A stretch of 64,000 nucleotides of DNA from Gordius sp. MW1 (taxonomy: Eukaryota; Nematomorpha; Gordioida; Gordea; Gordiidae), in assembly GCA_964036665.1 (NCBI GenBank), contig OZ038528.1:17347245-17411244 (forward strand). Direction: 5' to 3'. Shown here one piece after another: positions 12,105 to 24,490 of the stretch. The position numbers and the translations under genes are program-made. The notes beneath the pieces were generated by a model that searched no databases, had not been told where the DNA came from, and worked only from the letters and a program-made list of their open reading frames with translations. The first letter of the stretch is position 1; the number at the start of each line of letters is the position of its first letter.

Positions 12105-15100
12105 ATGCAAGGGGTCGATTTAGATCTTTGTCAAAATGCCAAAATATTTAGGTGCAAGTTGATTGATACTTTTTCGTTGTTCGATAAAATTGCGGCCAAT
12201 CGTGGCCCAAAAATTATTAATTTTAATGATCTTCAAAATGGTATGGAGCATACCCTTAGTATTGAAACTAAAAAATAATCTCTAGGCAAGGTAGAAGAAA
12301 ATTTACCCGAGGAAAAAGGTGCAGAGAATGTACTAATTGGATTACCCGATATAAAGATAAAAAATAAGAAGTACGTATCTTTAAAAGAACACGCCTTATT
12401 TAGTGCCGAGGTTGAATACCAAAATAAAATTCCTTTGGAATTTTGGATTTCATGGGTCAGAAATAGTAAGTAAATGTCTTAACTTTGATAAAAAGCATTT
12501 TATTTACTTTGTAAATATAAATTTTGTAAAATTATTATAGGTACACAATGGAATAATTTAATCGTATGGCTGATCATTATTAATTCCGTAACAATTGGAA
12601 TAGAAATCGGTACATTCTATCTTTTTCTACTTTTCGCAAAATTGAATATTGCAAAAATTAGATTTTAACATTATCTGGGTAGTTGTTTTTTAAATAAATT
12701 AAAATGAAATATGATGTTAGAGTTTTTATAATTTATGGTATTACCAGAAGTCAGTTAGTTGGCCAAAAATAAACTTAGTTTATTTTAGAAGATTTTATAT
12801 ATACTAGGGTTCGAAAAACCATTAGAAAAATATGCCTGGAAACATGAAACCTTTTACCTTTTGATAATTTTCTTGGACATTGTCAATTATTTGTGCTTAC
12901 CATTGTATATGGCTGATTACTTAATCAAATGGCTGGATAGTTTCAAAGAATTTTGGACTAATTCTTGGGACCTTTTCGATTTCGCTGTCACCGTAGTGGT
13001 ATAATATAAATTAATACATTTCTCTATAAATTTTTAAATTAATAGACTCTCAATCATGTTATAGATACATATGTTTAGAGGAGACTGAGGCAATTTGATT
13101 TTTTTTATTATTTTCAAGAATAATAAAATTAAGGTTTAAACTATATATGTATCTTGTCATAAATTAAAAGTAAACAAATACGTTGTAAAAATAAAGCATT
13201 TATCAAATTTTAGATTTGTCTAAACTTTTTGTCCGAATTCGAACCCACCCATGTCCGATTTTATGACTAAATTGCGCGCCCAAACCCATCTAAGTATCCG
13301 CCCGGCCATGCCCGAATAATTAACTGTCCGAACTGTCCTGCATTAAATGATTCTTTTTATAGTTTAGTAATAATTTTGTCATATTTTCAACAATATTGAA
13401 TTTATTCTACCATCATAAAAAAGTGACAAACTAATGCAGGAACAAAAAATAATATACTATATAAAAGTATCTCATTGAATCCGAGTTTCTTGTAATTGTG
13501 CCAGCCGGAAAATATAATTTTAAGACCGTTGCCCTGTCCGTGGGCCAGGCGGGAAATATCGGGAAGCTGGCCGGCTTTTCTGGTCCCTGACATTTATTGA
13601 GGAAAAACAGAATTTGGGACAGATAGAAGGTTTTACAAAGTTTTGTATTTTGGACATAATATTTTTGGTATAAATATTTGAAATGAGTTTATTTTTAAAG
13701 GAAATATTTTGTAACTACCGTCTATAAAATAACTTTTTAATTGCGTTAAATTATAGTAAATTACTGAATAAGAAATAGAGGCCGGAATAAGTTCGGTATT
13801 GTATCTTAAATCATAATTAGACAAATGAAAAGTAGTTGAATATATTCAAAACACAAATTAGCTCTAATACTTAACTTATTTTAAGTTTGATCATGTTGCC
13901 AAAATAACCATTTTTCAATTTAATTTGTATATTTTTCATATAAAAAATAAACTTTTCTTTACTTTATTAAAATGTAGTGAAAGCACAAACTATCCTATAT
14001 CTCAGGCACTTTAAATTTTTTTGGGGATTTTGTTTTTTTGAACTTTTTTGTGGAAAACCACAAAAATCTTTTAAATTTTTATAATAATAGAAGTTGACCC
14101 CAAAAATACAATGTCTATTTTATCCTCGCTGTCCCGTTATTGTTAAAAAGGCTTTTTATTGGAAATTTCATCTATATTACATCTTTTATAAAAGCTTATT
14201 TTTATCATATGCCAAATATAATCGTGATTATTGAGAGGGCATCAAATGTTATTTAATCAAATTTTTGCTGCATTATTTTAACTTATATTTAATTATCAAT
14301 AAATTATTTCTTTTTGTTAATTAGAAAACCTATACATATGATTGATATTTTTTAGTTCTTTTGAAACTTTCGGGTACCTACCATCAAGTCAATTCAAAGC
14401 ATTTAAATCATTTTTTATATAAGTTGTCGGGCATCCAAAAATTAGGTTATAGCTTCATCTGCACCCCTAAACATTGTGCTACAACTAGATTTTTCAAATA
14501 AACGACATTCTGTAACTAAAAATAGACATGTGATCAAATTTATGTGGTAGGAATTAATATTGTAACTTGCTATTTAGGCCGTTTCATCGGAAGCCATCTT
14601 TTTGTTCGTACCCGTTTCGAGTTTGACCGAAGAAAACTCTTGGTTAATAAATGTGGCTCAAACCGTGAGATGTTTCAGAATTTTACGAATTCTCAAATTA
14701 ATTCCCCGCGTCACCTCCCTCAGACTGGTTGCTCTGGCTTTGAGCAGATCCTTTAAGGTTTAAAATTATCTCTAATTTGAATCGGCCATAATTTAATTTG
14801 TATTTTTCAATTGTTATTGCTATTTAAAATATTGCTCTTTGATCAATTAATGATTGCGGTTCGTTTTTGGATGAACCGGTAAAGTTGGCTTCTTTTAAAA
14901 ACTGGGGTAAATACATGTGTTTTTTAACGAAGGAATTGCTTCTGTTTTAAATCTCTGGCTATAAGTTTCGTCAACGCGATACCAATACCGTTTATGATAG
15001 GTGAATAATTTTTAAGTTTCAGTGAATATACAATATAAATTTTGGATAAGTTTATGGTGCGTTAAGATATTTAAAATTTTAAAAGTATCGGCTTAATCAA

Positions 15101-16419
15101 AATCAAGGTGTATATAATTTTTGCATGTATCGGATTATTTTAGTAAAAAAATTTTCATTTAAAAAAACATTGTTTTATCTTACATAAAAATAATTTTGTT
15201 CTTTTTTATAATTTTTTGCTATTAACTTAGTGAGAATTTTAAACTGGAGAATGCATATAATTTAGTTAGTTGGAAGAAATTTAGTTTTATGAAATCTTCA
15301 AACGTTTAGCCTTGCTTCCTCCATTTATGCTCAATTTTTTAATAATTTTTAAAATGCTCTTTAAATTTGTTATTTATATATTATAATATGACTAAAAGAA
15401 TGTAACTATTCAGAATAAAAACAGTCAATTGCTCATAATATATATACTTTTTAACTTTTATACATATTATTAAAGGCTGGAATTTTTTTGTCGGTTCTTT
15501 TCTTCATGTTCGCTTACATGTTTTCGATAGCTGGTCTTAGTTATTTCGAAGATTATTCAGCCTCAGCCAATCCAAATTTGAAATACAAATCAAGCTTCAA
15601 GTAATTTCAGACTCTTGACTTTTCACATTGTTAATACTTAAATGCGATTTTCAACACTATTTTCAGTAATTTATTATTTTCATATGTTCTAGTTATTTAA
15701 TATTTGGCGCTAAGGATTTTTGATAATTAGTTTCTACCTATTATATCTTGTTCACCTTTTTAAGAACTAATTTTATGTATATAATTTACAAAATGGAAAA
15801 TAATCTTTCCCATTATTTGGCCATTATTCATCAGTTATAAGTTACCCCTTTTAAACAGTTTTTGTTACAGTTAATTTGTTAGTCATATTATGGGGTTTGA
15901 AAATTAGCGTTTGTCTTGAACCTAAATAAATATTTTATCTTTAAAAACAATGTTTACAATAAGGTACAATCTTGAAATTTAAAATATAGCTTGCTAAAAC
16001 AAATTAAATTACAATTAATTATTAAGATTATATAGCAGTTTTTTAGTTTCAATAATAAATGCTATTATAATTGTCATAGAGAAATAAGCCCTAAAGCTTT
16101 ATCCATGTGCCTAATCGATACAAGCTGAGCCTAGATACTTTTATGATAATTTCAGAAACTTTATCCACTTTCAATATTAAATAAATAATTTTGGGGCTAT
16201 AAATAATCAATATTACCAGAATTAAATTTTTACCTTGTCTTATTAGTGGAATATTGTACACGCTAGCTACCCTATTCCGAATCTTTACTTTAGACGGCTG
16301 GCACGATCTTTTAGAAGATGTTATTCAAGTTAAAGATCCCACCTTATCTTGCCTTTACTTCATATCCTGGATCATCATAGGAGCCTTCATTTTTCGAAAT
16401 CTCTACATTGGCATAATGG
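12105..16419 (+). CDS. CATSPER2: CatSper channel subunit 2, exons 1-7 (N-terminus to S6)
   Basis: Exons: 12105-12240, 12286-12465, 12541-12609, 12808-12998, 14578-14757, 15476-15600, 16247-16419, all phase-consistent GT..AG. This is the six-transmembrane pore module of the sperm flagellar CatSper Ca2+ channel, a heterotetramer of CatSper1-4. Seen: KLIDTFSLF near the N-terminus, a family hallmark; S1 in exon 3; S2-S3 in exon 4 with NSWDLFDFAV; S4 in exon 5 with basic residues R223, R226, R229, K232 and R236; S5 in exon 6; pore filter T308-L-D310-G-W312 in exon 7, matching TxDxW, then S6. Oddity: without the 45-nt segment 12241-12285 being spliced, an in-frame TAA (12276-12278) truncates the protein. 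With C-terminal exons 8-11 the total is 559 residues (human about 530). Confidence 0.93.
12241..12285 (+). other. candidate 45-nt intron, or in-frame stop
   Basis: The segment begins GTATGG and ends TCTCTAG, is 45 nt long (a multiple of three) and contains the only stop (TAA, 12276-12278) in an otherwise open CATSPER2 frame running 12105-12465. Splicing it out keeps the frame. If it is not spliced, the gene carries a nonsense codon near residue 58. The sequence alone cannot decide. Confidence 0.5.
12999..14577 (+). other. CATSPER2 intron 4
   Basis: A 1.6 kb intron between the S3 and S4 exons. At about 13220-13345 and 13520-13590 are clusters of CCCG/GTCCG-rich text resembling the GC-rich ends of degraded repeats seen elsewhere in the window. 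The open frames on the - strand at 13402-13593 and 13633-13824 show no family resemblance. Confidence 0.5.
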
Positions 16420-16446
16420 GTAATAAACAATGAATCACTAAAATGG

Positions 16447-16618
16447 GTAACGGCGTTGCCAGGGGAGGGAGAGGGGGGGGCGTCCGCTCCCCCTTAAATA
16501 ACAAAAAAATGTCAATACAAAAACCCTTAAAAATTAAAAAATATATGTTCCCCCCCCCTAATTGAACTTAAAACATTTTTGCCTCCCCCCCTAATCCAAA
16601 ACTTGGCTACGCCCATGG
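16447..16618. mobile_element. small hAT-type element in CATSPER2 intron 7
   Basis: The ends are CGGCGTTGCCAGG and CTTGGCTACGCCCATGG in inverted orientation. The flanking 8-mers TAAAATGG (16439-16446) and TAAAATTG (16619-16626) match at 7 of 8. The insertion lies only 27 bp inside the intron, next to the 5' splice site of the S6 exon. Confidence 0.7.
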
Positions 16619-17029
16619 TAAAATTGTTGGCAATTATAAAAAAAATTTATGGTAAAACATTTTATACAAATATTCATGTGTAAAAACTTGGTTTGTCATA
16701 ATCATAGACTAGATAGGCTGCTCATCAACTTTAAATGAGTGTACCATTTTTCCGCCATTTTAAAATGTGCCCAAATATGGGAAGGCCATATAGATTATAG
16801 TAATTTTGGTTATACATCATTTACAAAATTCATAAAAATAGAATACTGTGATGATGTGATGTTAAAGCAATTTAGTGCCATCTGCATTTTTCTAAAATAA
16901 TTATGTAACATTCTTTTTTATAAATAACTAATAAAGGTGAATTCACTTTTTCTGCTTTAACAAAATGATACACTGCAGAAAGGCATGGGAGATAGTTAAA
17001 TTCAAAGGTGGATTTAATGCTACACATTT

Positions 17030-17270
17030 TACCATATAAAACATGTGACATGAGCTAGAGGTCTGCATGGGTTGAAATTTTAGGGTCCGGCAAGGCCCAT
17101 ACTAGAGCCCTGCAAAGTCACTTTTTTTCAACCCAAACCCTACCCAACCCAAAAGCATTAAAAAATTTTCAACCCGAATCCGACCCGACCTGAATACTTT
17201 TTAAAATTTTTTAACCCGAACCCGACCCGACCCGAAAGTAAAAAAATTTAATATTGTAAAATGGTTTTTA
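17030..17270. repeat. CCCGACCCGA-rich ends of hAT-like repeats
   Basis: Contains TAGAGGTCTGCATGG (about 17052) and TAGAGCCCTGCAAAG (about 17104), which resemble the TAGAGNNCTGCA termini of the elements at 34778 and 38778, followed by tandem AACCCGAACCCGACCCG text. It is a terminal fragment; the matching other end is not certain. Confidence 0.55.
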
Positions 17271-17914
17271 ATGGTTTTAAATGGCAACAAAATATTATCT
17301 CCCCAAAAAGGCAAAAGATAGGTATATATATAAAATCAAATTAATCTCTAATTAAAATTGCTTATAAATGACCTATATTAGAGTATACTTTTAAGTTAAT
17401 TGCGGGACTTCTAAATGTGGTTATTATTGCTTCTTCAAAATATTAACAAACCCGCTATTGTTTCACATATAAAATTCTGATATTCTAATTAAAATCAATC
17501 AAGTAATTTTGATTTTAAGGCCAATAACGGTTGTGGCAATATAGTGCGAAAATGGAAAGAGAAAATTTGATTATTTTATTCAAAAACTCTAATTTTTTGA
17601 ATCATGTTTGTAAAATAATGTTTTTTATACATTTAATCATTGTTTAATAAATGATCATGATAAATTAATTTTATTCTAGTGTATATGTTAGGCGATAAAA
17701 CAAGTTGAGACATTAATATTTAAAAAAGAAAAATGGGAGTTCAGAAAATCATAAGTTCCGTGATATCAAAAACATGTTTATCATAATTTATAACATCCAT
17801 CAAGATATTCTACCTTTCAGAGTTCAAAATTGCGCAATTCCAAAATTCAGATATAACTTATAAGAAAATGAATGTATGAGATAAATTAATCATACATTGC
17901 CCTATTTCTCATCG

Positions 17915-18290
17915 GGGGAGGGGAATTGATTTGCCCCCCCCCCTTTTTCACCTCTTCCCTTATTTTTTACCTTCTTTCTCATCCAGGGGGGGGGGGGTTT
18001 ATTTGCCCTCTTTCTCACCCGGAGGGCTCCTCCCCCGGGTGAAAAGGGGGGCGGGCCAAATTATCCTTCCCCCGGGTGAGAAAGAAGGTAAAAAAAGTGG
18101 AGAGGGGGAGGGCAAATCACCTTCCCCCTCTCCCCTGGTGAGAAAGAGGGTGGGGGCCCCGGGTGAAAAAGAGGGTAAAAAAATAGGGGGGGGGGGGCAA
18201 ATCACCCCCCATCCCTCCCCCCTGGTGAAAAAGAGGGAAAAAATAAGGGGGGGGGGAACCATCGGGACAAAAAAAAGAGGGGGGCAAAGT
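17915..18290. repeat. G/C-rich tandem block with GGTGAGAAAGAGGG units
   Basis: Irregular tandem units contain GGTGAGAAAGAGGG or its complement, separated by runs of G on one strand. The left part is in the opposite sense to the right part, so the block is partly palindromic. The overlapping open frames on both strands (17931-18305, 17999-18262) are translations of the repeat, not genes. Confidence 0.7.
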
Positions 18291-18860
18291 TCTTATTTAA
18301 TTTAAAAAAATGTATACTAATTAAAATATTATTTATAAAATATAAGAGAAAAATAAATTAATATCACAAATTATGAATTTATATTACTGAGCATTTTAGA
18401 AAAAATACTGAGCATTATTAATTTAAAGCTGAGCATTTTAAAGTTAATTTAGTGAGCAATTTTGAATTTTTAACTGAGCACTTTAATAAAATACTGCACA
18501 TTTTACTGAGCATTTTTTAATTTATTAATGTGCATTTAAATAACACCGTTTATAATGAATGTTTTTTTGAACAACTAGACTTAAAACCTTAGGTCGGGTC
18601 AGGTAACCTCGAGGTTTCAACACTTATGAATCATTTTTTATATCTAAATTTAAAGACTGTTGTGGTTGCACGTCCCCCCTCTCTTTGATGGCGCATGCTA
18701 GCACATTATCATCGCGTTGCATGTACGAAGGGATATTTATATTTCTTAGTTCCCAATATGTAAAAAAAATTCGGATTTGTGATTTCCTCAATACTTCGCG
18801 CGATTCGCAATATGGGAGTTTTTTGAGAATATTTATATGTGGGTTTAAAAATTCTTATTA

Positions 18861-18956
18861 GTCGACGAAGAGTGTCTCAAAGCACTTTTGAAGGAGGACG
18901 GTCGCCAAACAAGTCGAGAATTGGCGGAAATAATGAAGTTCAATCAAAATGTTATC
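18861..18956 (+). pseudogene. mariner transposase helix-turn-helix fragment
   Basis: A single open stretch of 32 codons resembles the N-terminal helix-turn-helix of mariner transposases, with CLKALLKEDGRQTSRELAEI as its core. That region normally binds the transposon ends. The DDD catalytic domain is not seen nearby. It lies inside repeat copy 1; the paralogous position in copy 2 (about 23540) lacks it. Confidence 0.65.
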
Positions 18957-20180
18957 TGCTTTTAAATTATTTTGGTTTTTTCAACAAAGACTAAATTGTA
19001 GTCACTAATAAAAAAAATATATATTGTTATTAGGTAATTACGTAAATAATTTATAAATTTTTATTATCTAAAATTATATCATTTTATTTTAATATAATTA
19101 ATGCATGTATAATATGCTGCCATCTACATTATGTTATATATTTTATAATGCACATATCCCCTTCCCCGCGCATTGACGCTGTGATATACCTACTAGAGGC
19201 CTGCGCGGCTCGCAGACCCGGCTTGGACGGGCTTCTGCTTTAAAATAAAACCACGGGCCGAGCCTAGACGGGCCGTTATATAACTTAGCGGGCTCTGGCC
19301 GGGCCTAGACACACTAAGAACCCGTTAAAAGCCCGTTAAAAAATCAAATTTATTAAGTATAAACAAAGGTGTTTTTGAAACGTTATAATTTATAATTATT
19401 TTATGTATATTAATTTAAAAGTTAAATTTTATTTCCATCTTAGTCTATTAATTATTGATCAATATCTCACCCGGCATAATAAATGTTAAAGATTATTTAT
19501 ACACATGATCCCATGACCGTAGCCAATTTAAATTAGAGGGATTCCATCTTCCCCCTTGGCTAAAATTTGGAAATTTTTTGATTACTAATTAAATTAAATG
19601 GGTTAAAATATTATCGTTTCATTGCATAAAAGATTTTAAGACACTTATAAGAACCTGGAAACATAATATATACATTTCATTTTTTAATTTAATTTTTGAC
19701 AAAATGCTTATACCCACCCCACCATTGTAAAATTTCCGAATATGATTGTGCAAATTGCGATAAAAAAACTTGTTTGATTTTTTTAACACAAGTCCGCCCC
19801 ATTGCTGGGAAGTGGCTAACTAAGCCAGAATGTTTAATATAGTAATTAATTTCATATATATTTCAATTGTAATTAATATTAGGTTTATTTTTACGCTGTT
19901 ACTTGAGCATATATAAACAAAACATATGCATAACAACCATACCTAATTAGGCATTGAATATCAAAATTAAGATTAATTGTTATTTATGGTTATTAAATCT
20001 ATCCTCTCTATATATATTTTGATTTTCCACTGATTAATGATCATCAGATGATACCCTGTATTTGTTAAAAGATATAGATGAAAACGTCTCATTTACAGTC
20101 ATAAACAATGATATGATCAGCGTAGCTAATGCCCCCCTCCACTTAGCAAAAATCAAAAAAATATTGATATAAATAAAATA

Positions 20181-21959
20181 ACTCGGGCCTTCGGCCCTCG
20201 TGGGAAGGGGGAGAAGGGAAGGGAAGAGGGGAAGGGAAGGGGGGACGACTCATCTGTACTTCGTATAAATGTATCATATTTGCTATGCAATTTATGGGCG
20301 AGAAAGGTGGGAAGGGGCGAGAATGCCTATAGGGGGGTATTAAATGCCTAATGATTAATTAATTATTTATACAAATTTTCCATTTATAGGCAAAATGTAA
20401 TATAGGCAAAATGTAATATAGGCAAGGGTTAGGGTTAGATTTAGTGTTTGCATCTAGTTGCGTATTACATTAGTTTTTATGGCCTTTAGTGATTATGGGT
20501 CTAACAAACATTATATTATAAAACAACACAATGTTAAGAATTTGCAGAATTGTTGGGAGAAATTTTTTGTTGAATTTGAACAATTTTTAATTAAAAAAAT
20601 CAAAAATTTGACCAATAGTCACTTTTTCTCTATTGGTCAGTACCAACAGATACTCTATAAGTCAATGATAGCCAAAAAACGAAAAAAAAATTTTGATGCT
20701 CACTTTGGCCAATGGTCATTTTTTTCCATTGGTCAGCAGCCAGCACACGGTAAAAGTGGATATAAATTCATAAGAGTAAAAAAAACGAAAAAAAAATTTT
20801 CGAATCACATTTTGGCCAATGGTCATTTTTTCCATTGGTCAGCAGCCAGCACACGGTAAAAGTGGATATAAATTCATAATAGTCAAAAAAAACGAAAAAA
20901 AAGTTTTCGAATCACATTTTGGCTAATGGTCATTTTATTCCATTGGTCAGCAGCCAGCGGACGGCCAAAAAGTCATAATAGCAATGGTAGGAACAGGAAC
21001 AATCATAATAATAAAAAAAAAACGAAAAAAATAATTTCGATTCACATTTTGGCCAATGGTCATTTTTTCCATCGGTCAGGAGCCAGCGGACGGCCAAAAA
21101 GTCATAATAGCAATGGTTGTAACAGGAACAATCATAATAGTCAAAAAAAACGAAAAAATAAACTCGGATTCACATTTTTGCCAATGGTCATTTTTTTCAT
21201 TGGTCAGCAGCCAACGGACGGCCAAAAAGTCTTATTATCAATGATAGTAACAAGAACAATATAAGAGTCAAAAAAACTCCGGGATTCTAACCCAAAAACT
21301 AGTTAATTTGCATAGCAATTAAAAGTAAACAACTTTTATTTATGTTTATTATATAACATTGGTCAGCAGCCAGCGGACAGCCAAAAAGTCATAATAGCAA
21401 TGGTAGAAACAGGAACAATCATAATAGTCAAAAAAAACGAAAAAAATAATATCGATTCACATTTTGGCCAATGGTCATTTTTTTCATTGGTCAGCAGCCA
21501 GCGCACGGCCAAAAATTCTTATTATCAATGATAGTAACAAGAACAATCATAAGAGTCAAAAAAACTCCGGGATTCTAACCCCAAAACTAGTTAAATTGCA
21601 TAGCAATTAAAAAGTAAACAACTTTTATTTATGTTTATTATATAACTAGTTAAATTGCATAGCATTAAAAGTAAACAACTTTTATTTATGTTTATTATAT
21701 AATAGATAATTTAACAAATCTTATATATAACACACCGAGGGAGATAGAAATGAGGGGTGGGGCACCTCTTATGCATTAATTTAAAAAATAACACAGCGAG
21801 GGAGATAGAGATGAGGGGTGAAGCACCTCTTTCTCATGCATTAATTTAAAAAAGCGATAACCTAATATACCCAATGCAAATAGATAGGGAGGGTAACGGA
21901 CAACGGACAACGGACGGACGGACACCAAAAAACGAGCCCATAAATTGCATAGCAATTAA
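20181..21959 (+). mobile_element. minisatellite-carrying interspersed element, copy A
   Basis: Starts CTCGGGCCTTCGGCCCTCG, a 5-bp-stem hairpin with loop TTC, and ends AATTGCATAGCAATTAA, a 6-bp-stem hairpin with loop ATA. About 100 bp in lies TTGCTATGCAATTTATGGGC, the reverse complement of the GCCCATAAATTGCATAGCAA near the 3' end: subterminal inverted repeats. The core has about seven 95-115 bp tandem units built round GGCCAATGGTCA...CCATTGGTCAGCAG. Next come a TCTAACCC-type B-box-like block, two 60 bp AGCGAGGGAGATAGAGATGA repeats and a GGAC microsatellite. A GGGTTAGGGTTAG string lies near 20427. No transposase is present. The architecture is closest to Helentron-associated HINE/DINE elements, which is an inference. 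Confidence 0.8.
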
Positions 21960-22639
21960 TTAAATCATTTAATCAGATACGAGACTCACATATAAATACC
22001 TTAAAATAAAAGATTATATATATGTCTATTTTTTTAAATTAAATTACAAAAAGCTTTAGCCACATTTTATTTGTCTTCTTAACACCACATGCATTAATGA
22101 TCCTAGTTTTTCCATATTCAAGAGATTAAAAGCTTATTTAAAAAATAGGATGTCAAGACATCGATGGAAGGCATTGGTAATACTAACGAATTATAGGTCA
22201 TAGTCCTACTTCAGGTAAGATCTCTAAATAGAGTGAAAGAAGTGTAGTATGTAGTAACTTACAGGCTTATAAATGCATAAAACCAATAAGATTGGGGAGG
22301 GGGGGGGGACCCTAAGTCTGGGCGATTTTGGGACTTTTAATATAGGGAAGGGAGTACGTGAAATTTTAAGATATATTAAAAAGTAATTACCTAGGTAAAA
22401 AATTGTTTTGTATGAATTTTTCCTATATTTGTTTTACCTCCATGAAATATTTTTTCAAATTTTCGTCGATTTGTTTTCTCGATATACACCTCCAAAAATG
22501 GGCAAAAACCCTCATTTTCGCAACTTTGAACTCAATTATTTCAAAAACTTGACGTATAGGAAAAAAACGAAAAAATATTTGTGTTTACCACAAAAATTTA
22601 TATTAAAATATGTTAACTATTTGTTGGTTGATTTCACAA

Positions 22640-24490
22640 GACCATTTGTCGCCCAGTGTAATGGTTGTGTCAAAAGGAAAAAATTTGATAATTTTTTAAA
22701 AACTCTAATTTATAAAATCATGTTTGTAAAATAATTTTTTTACACATTTTAATTTTCGTTTAATAAATAATCATTATATTTTTATTATAATGTTAGGCGG
22801 TAAAATAAGTTGAGACATTAATATTGAAAAAAGTAAAATGGAAGTTCAGAAAATCGTTAATAAGATTTGTGATATCAATTATATGTTTATCATAATATAT
22901 AGCATCAATCAAGATATTACCTTTATGAGTTCAAAATTGCGCAAATCCAAAATTCAGATAAAATTAATTTAAATGTATATATGAGATACAATAATCAAAC
23001 ATTTCGATATTAATTATAAAATATAATATATGCATTATTTTAAAAGATATGTTTATATGCAATATAAGATTCAGAACCTTCAACCCGAACCCGACCTCAC
23101 CCAAAATTTTCAACCCGAACTCGACCCGACCTCGGGTCGAGTTCGGGTCGGTTTTTGGGTCACCAGTGCAGGCCTCTAACCTAAGCCTAACCTCGCTCGT
23201 CGGGTTTAATCTTTATAACAACCTCAAAGTTTTTTTAAACAACTAGACTTAAAACCTCAGGTCGGGTTACCTAACCTCAAAGTTTTAACACATATGAGTC
23301 ATTTTTTATATCTAAATCTTAAGACTGTTGTGGTTGCGCCCCCTTTCTCTGTAAGATGCCGCTTGCTAGCATATTATCATCGCGTTGCATGTACGAAGGG
23401 ATATTTATATTTCCTAGTTCCTATATATTTAAAAAAAATCGGATTCGTTAATTTTCTTATTCCTTCGCGCGATTCGCAATTTGGTTATTTTAATGAGTAT
23501 ATTTATGTGTGGGTTTAAAAATTCTTATCTTTTTATATATAAATAAACGTAAGTCAAATGTTATCAGCTTTTAAATCATTTTGGTTCTTTCAAGAATGAC
23601 TAAATTATAGTCACTAATAAAAAAATTCAATTTGTTATTAGATAATTATGTATATAATCTATAAATTTTTATTTTCTAAAAAATAAATATTTTTACCTCA
23701 AAATTTTTACATTTTTTTTTCAACCGGATTCATCTGGTGAAAATTGTGGTCTTCCTTCAGACAGGATTTCCATGATAAAAAGTTAAAATTTATCAGAATC
23801 AGAAAACTATTATTTGAAATCATTATCGCATAGAACAGTTTTCAAAAATTAAACACTCATGTTATTTTTATAACCCCCTCCTTGCCTTTTATATTTTAGC
23901 AATAATGCATGTATAATCTTAAATATCATGGGCGTAGCCAGCATTAGAGTTAGAGGGGGCAATAATGATTTAGGGAGGGGAAAAATAAACATTTTTGAAA
24001 ATTTAGCCAGAATTTTAATAAATTTCAACAAATTTTTAGATTTAGAGGGGGCAGCCGTTCCCCTACCCTCCCTCCCTGCTACGCTTATTGTAAATATGCT
24101 GCCATCGACATTCTGTTATATATTTTATAACACGCATATCCCCTTCCCCGCGCATTGATGCTGTGACATACACACTAGAGACTTGCACGGCCCGTGGACC
24201 GGGCTTGGACGGGCTTCTGCATTAAAATCAAACCACAGGCCGGGCCTGGACGGGCCGTAATATAACTTAGCGGGCTTGGGCCAGGTCTGTATATACTAAA
24301 GGCCCGTTAAAAGCCTTTTAGATTTAGTATAAACAAAAGTGTTTTTATAATGTTCTAATTTATAATTATTTTATCTATATTAATTTAACAAGGAAAGTTA
24401 AATTTTCTTTCCATCTTAGTTCATTAATTCATCAATATCTCAACCCGCATTATAAATGTTAAAGATTATTTATACACGTGATCCCATGTG
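22640..24490. repeat. 2 kb unnamed repeat, copy 2
   Basis: Counterpart of 17520-19500. It carries a GGGTCGGGTTCGGGTTG-type block near 23080-23165 and a hAT insertion at 23928-24090 that copy 1 lacks. At about 24170-24320 it has TAGAGACTTGCACGG followed by GGGCCTGGACGGGCCG-type text, matching copy 1 at 19190-19330. Confidence 0.65.
23928..24090. mobile_element. small hAT-type element with target duplication and empty site
   Basis: Left end ATGGGCGTAGCCAGC, right end CCCTGCTACGC. Flanks TAAATATC (23920-23927) and TAAATATG (24091-24098) match at 7 of 8. The paralogous locus in repeat copy 1 (about 19101-19120) reads straight through as GCATGTATAATATGCTGCC without the element. Confidence 0.85.

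Larger units (their letters stand above)
17520..19500. repeat. 2 kb unnamed repeat, copy 1
   Basis: Long stretches are visibly homologous, in the same order and orientation, to 22640-24490. Examples are GTTGAGACATTAATATT (17703 and 22811), AGTTCAAAATTGCGCAA (17820 and 22928) and CGCGTTGCATGTACGAAGGG (18713 and 23381). Copy 1 carries a G/C-rich tandem block (17915-18290) and a mariner scrap (18861) that copy 2 lacks. The repeat class is not recognised; a degraded mariner-derived element is one possibility. Confidence 0.65.

Noticed and set aside
14544..14756. 70-codon frame overlapping the CATSPER2 S4 exon
   Set aside because: It is out of frame with the channel. The adjacent frame gives the S4 ladder and joins in phase to both neighbouring exons.
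17931..18305. 124-codon + strand frame and 87-codon - strand frame in G/C-rich DNA
   Set aside because: Gly, Lys and Pro-only content follows from poly-G/poly-C tandem sequence.
20458..21264. Open frames across the minisatellite element on the + strand (repeating as NGHFFHWSAASGRPKS and FSIGQEPADGQKV text)
   Set aside because: They are translations of the tandem unit in different frames. They recur on both strands in every copy and lack any start or domain pattern.
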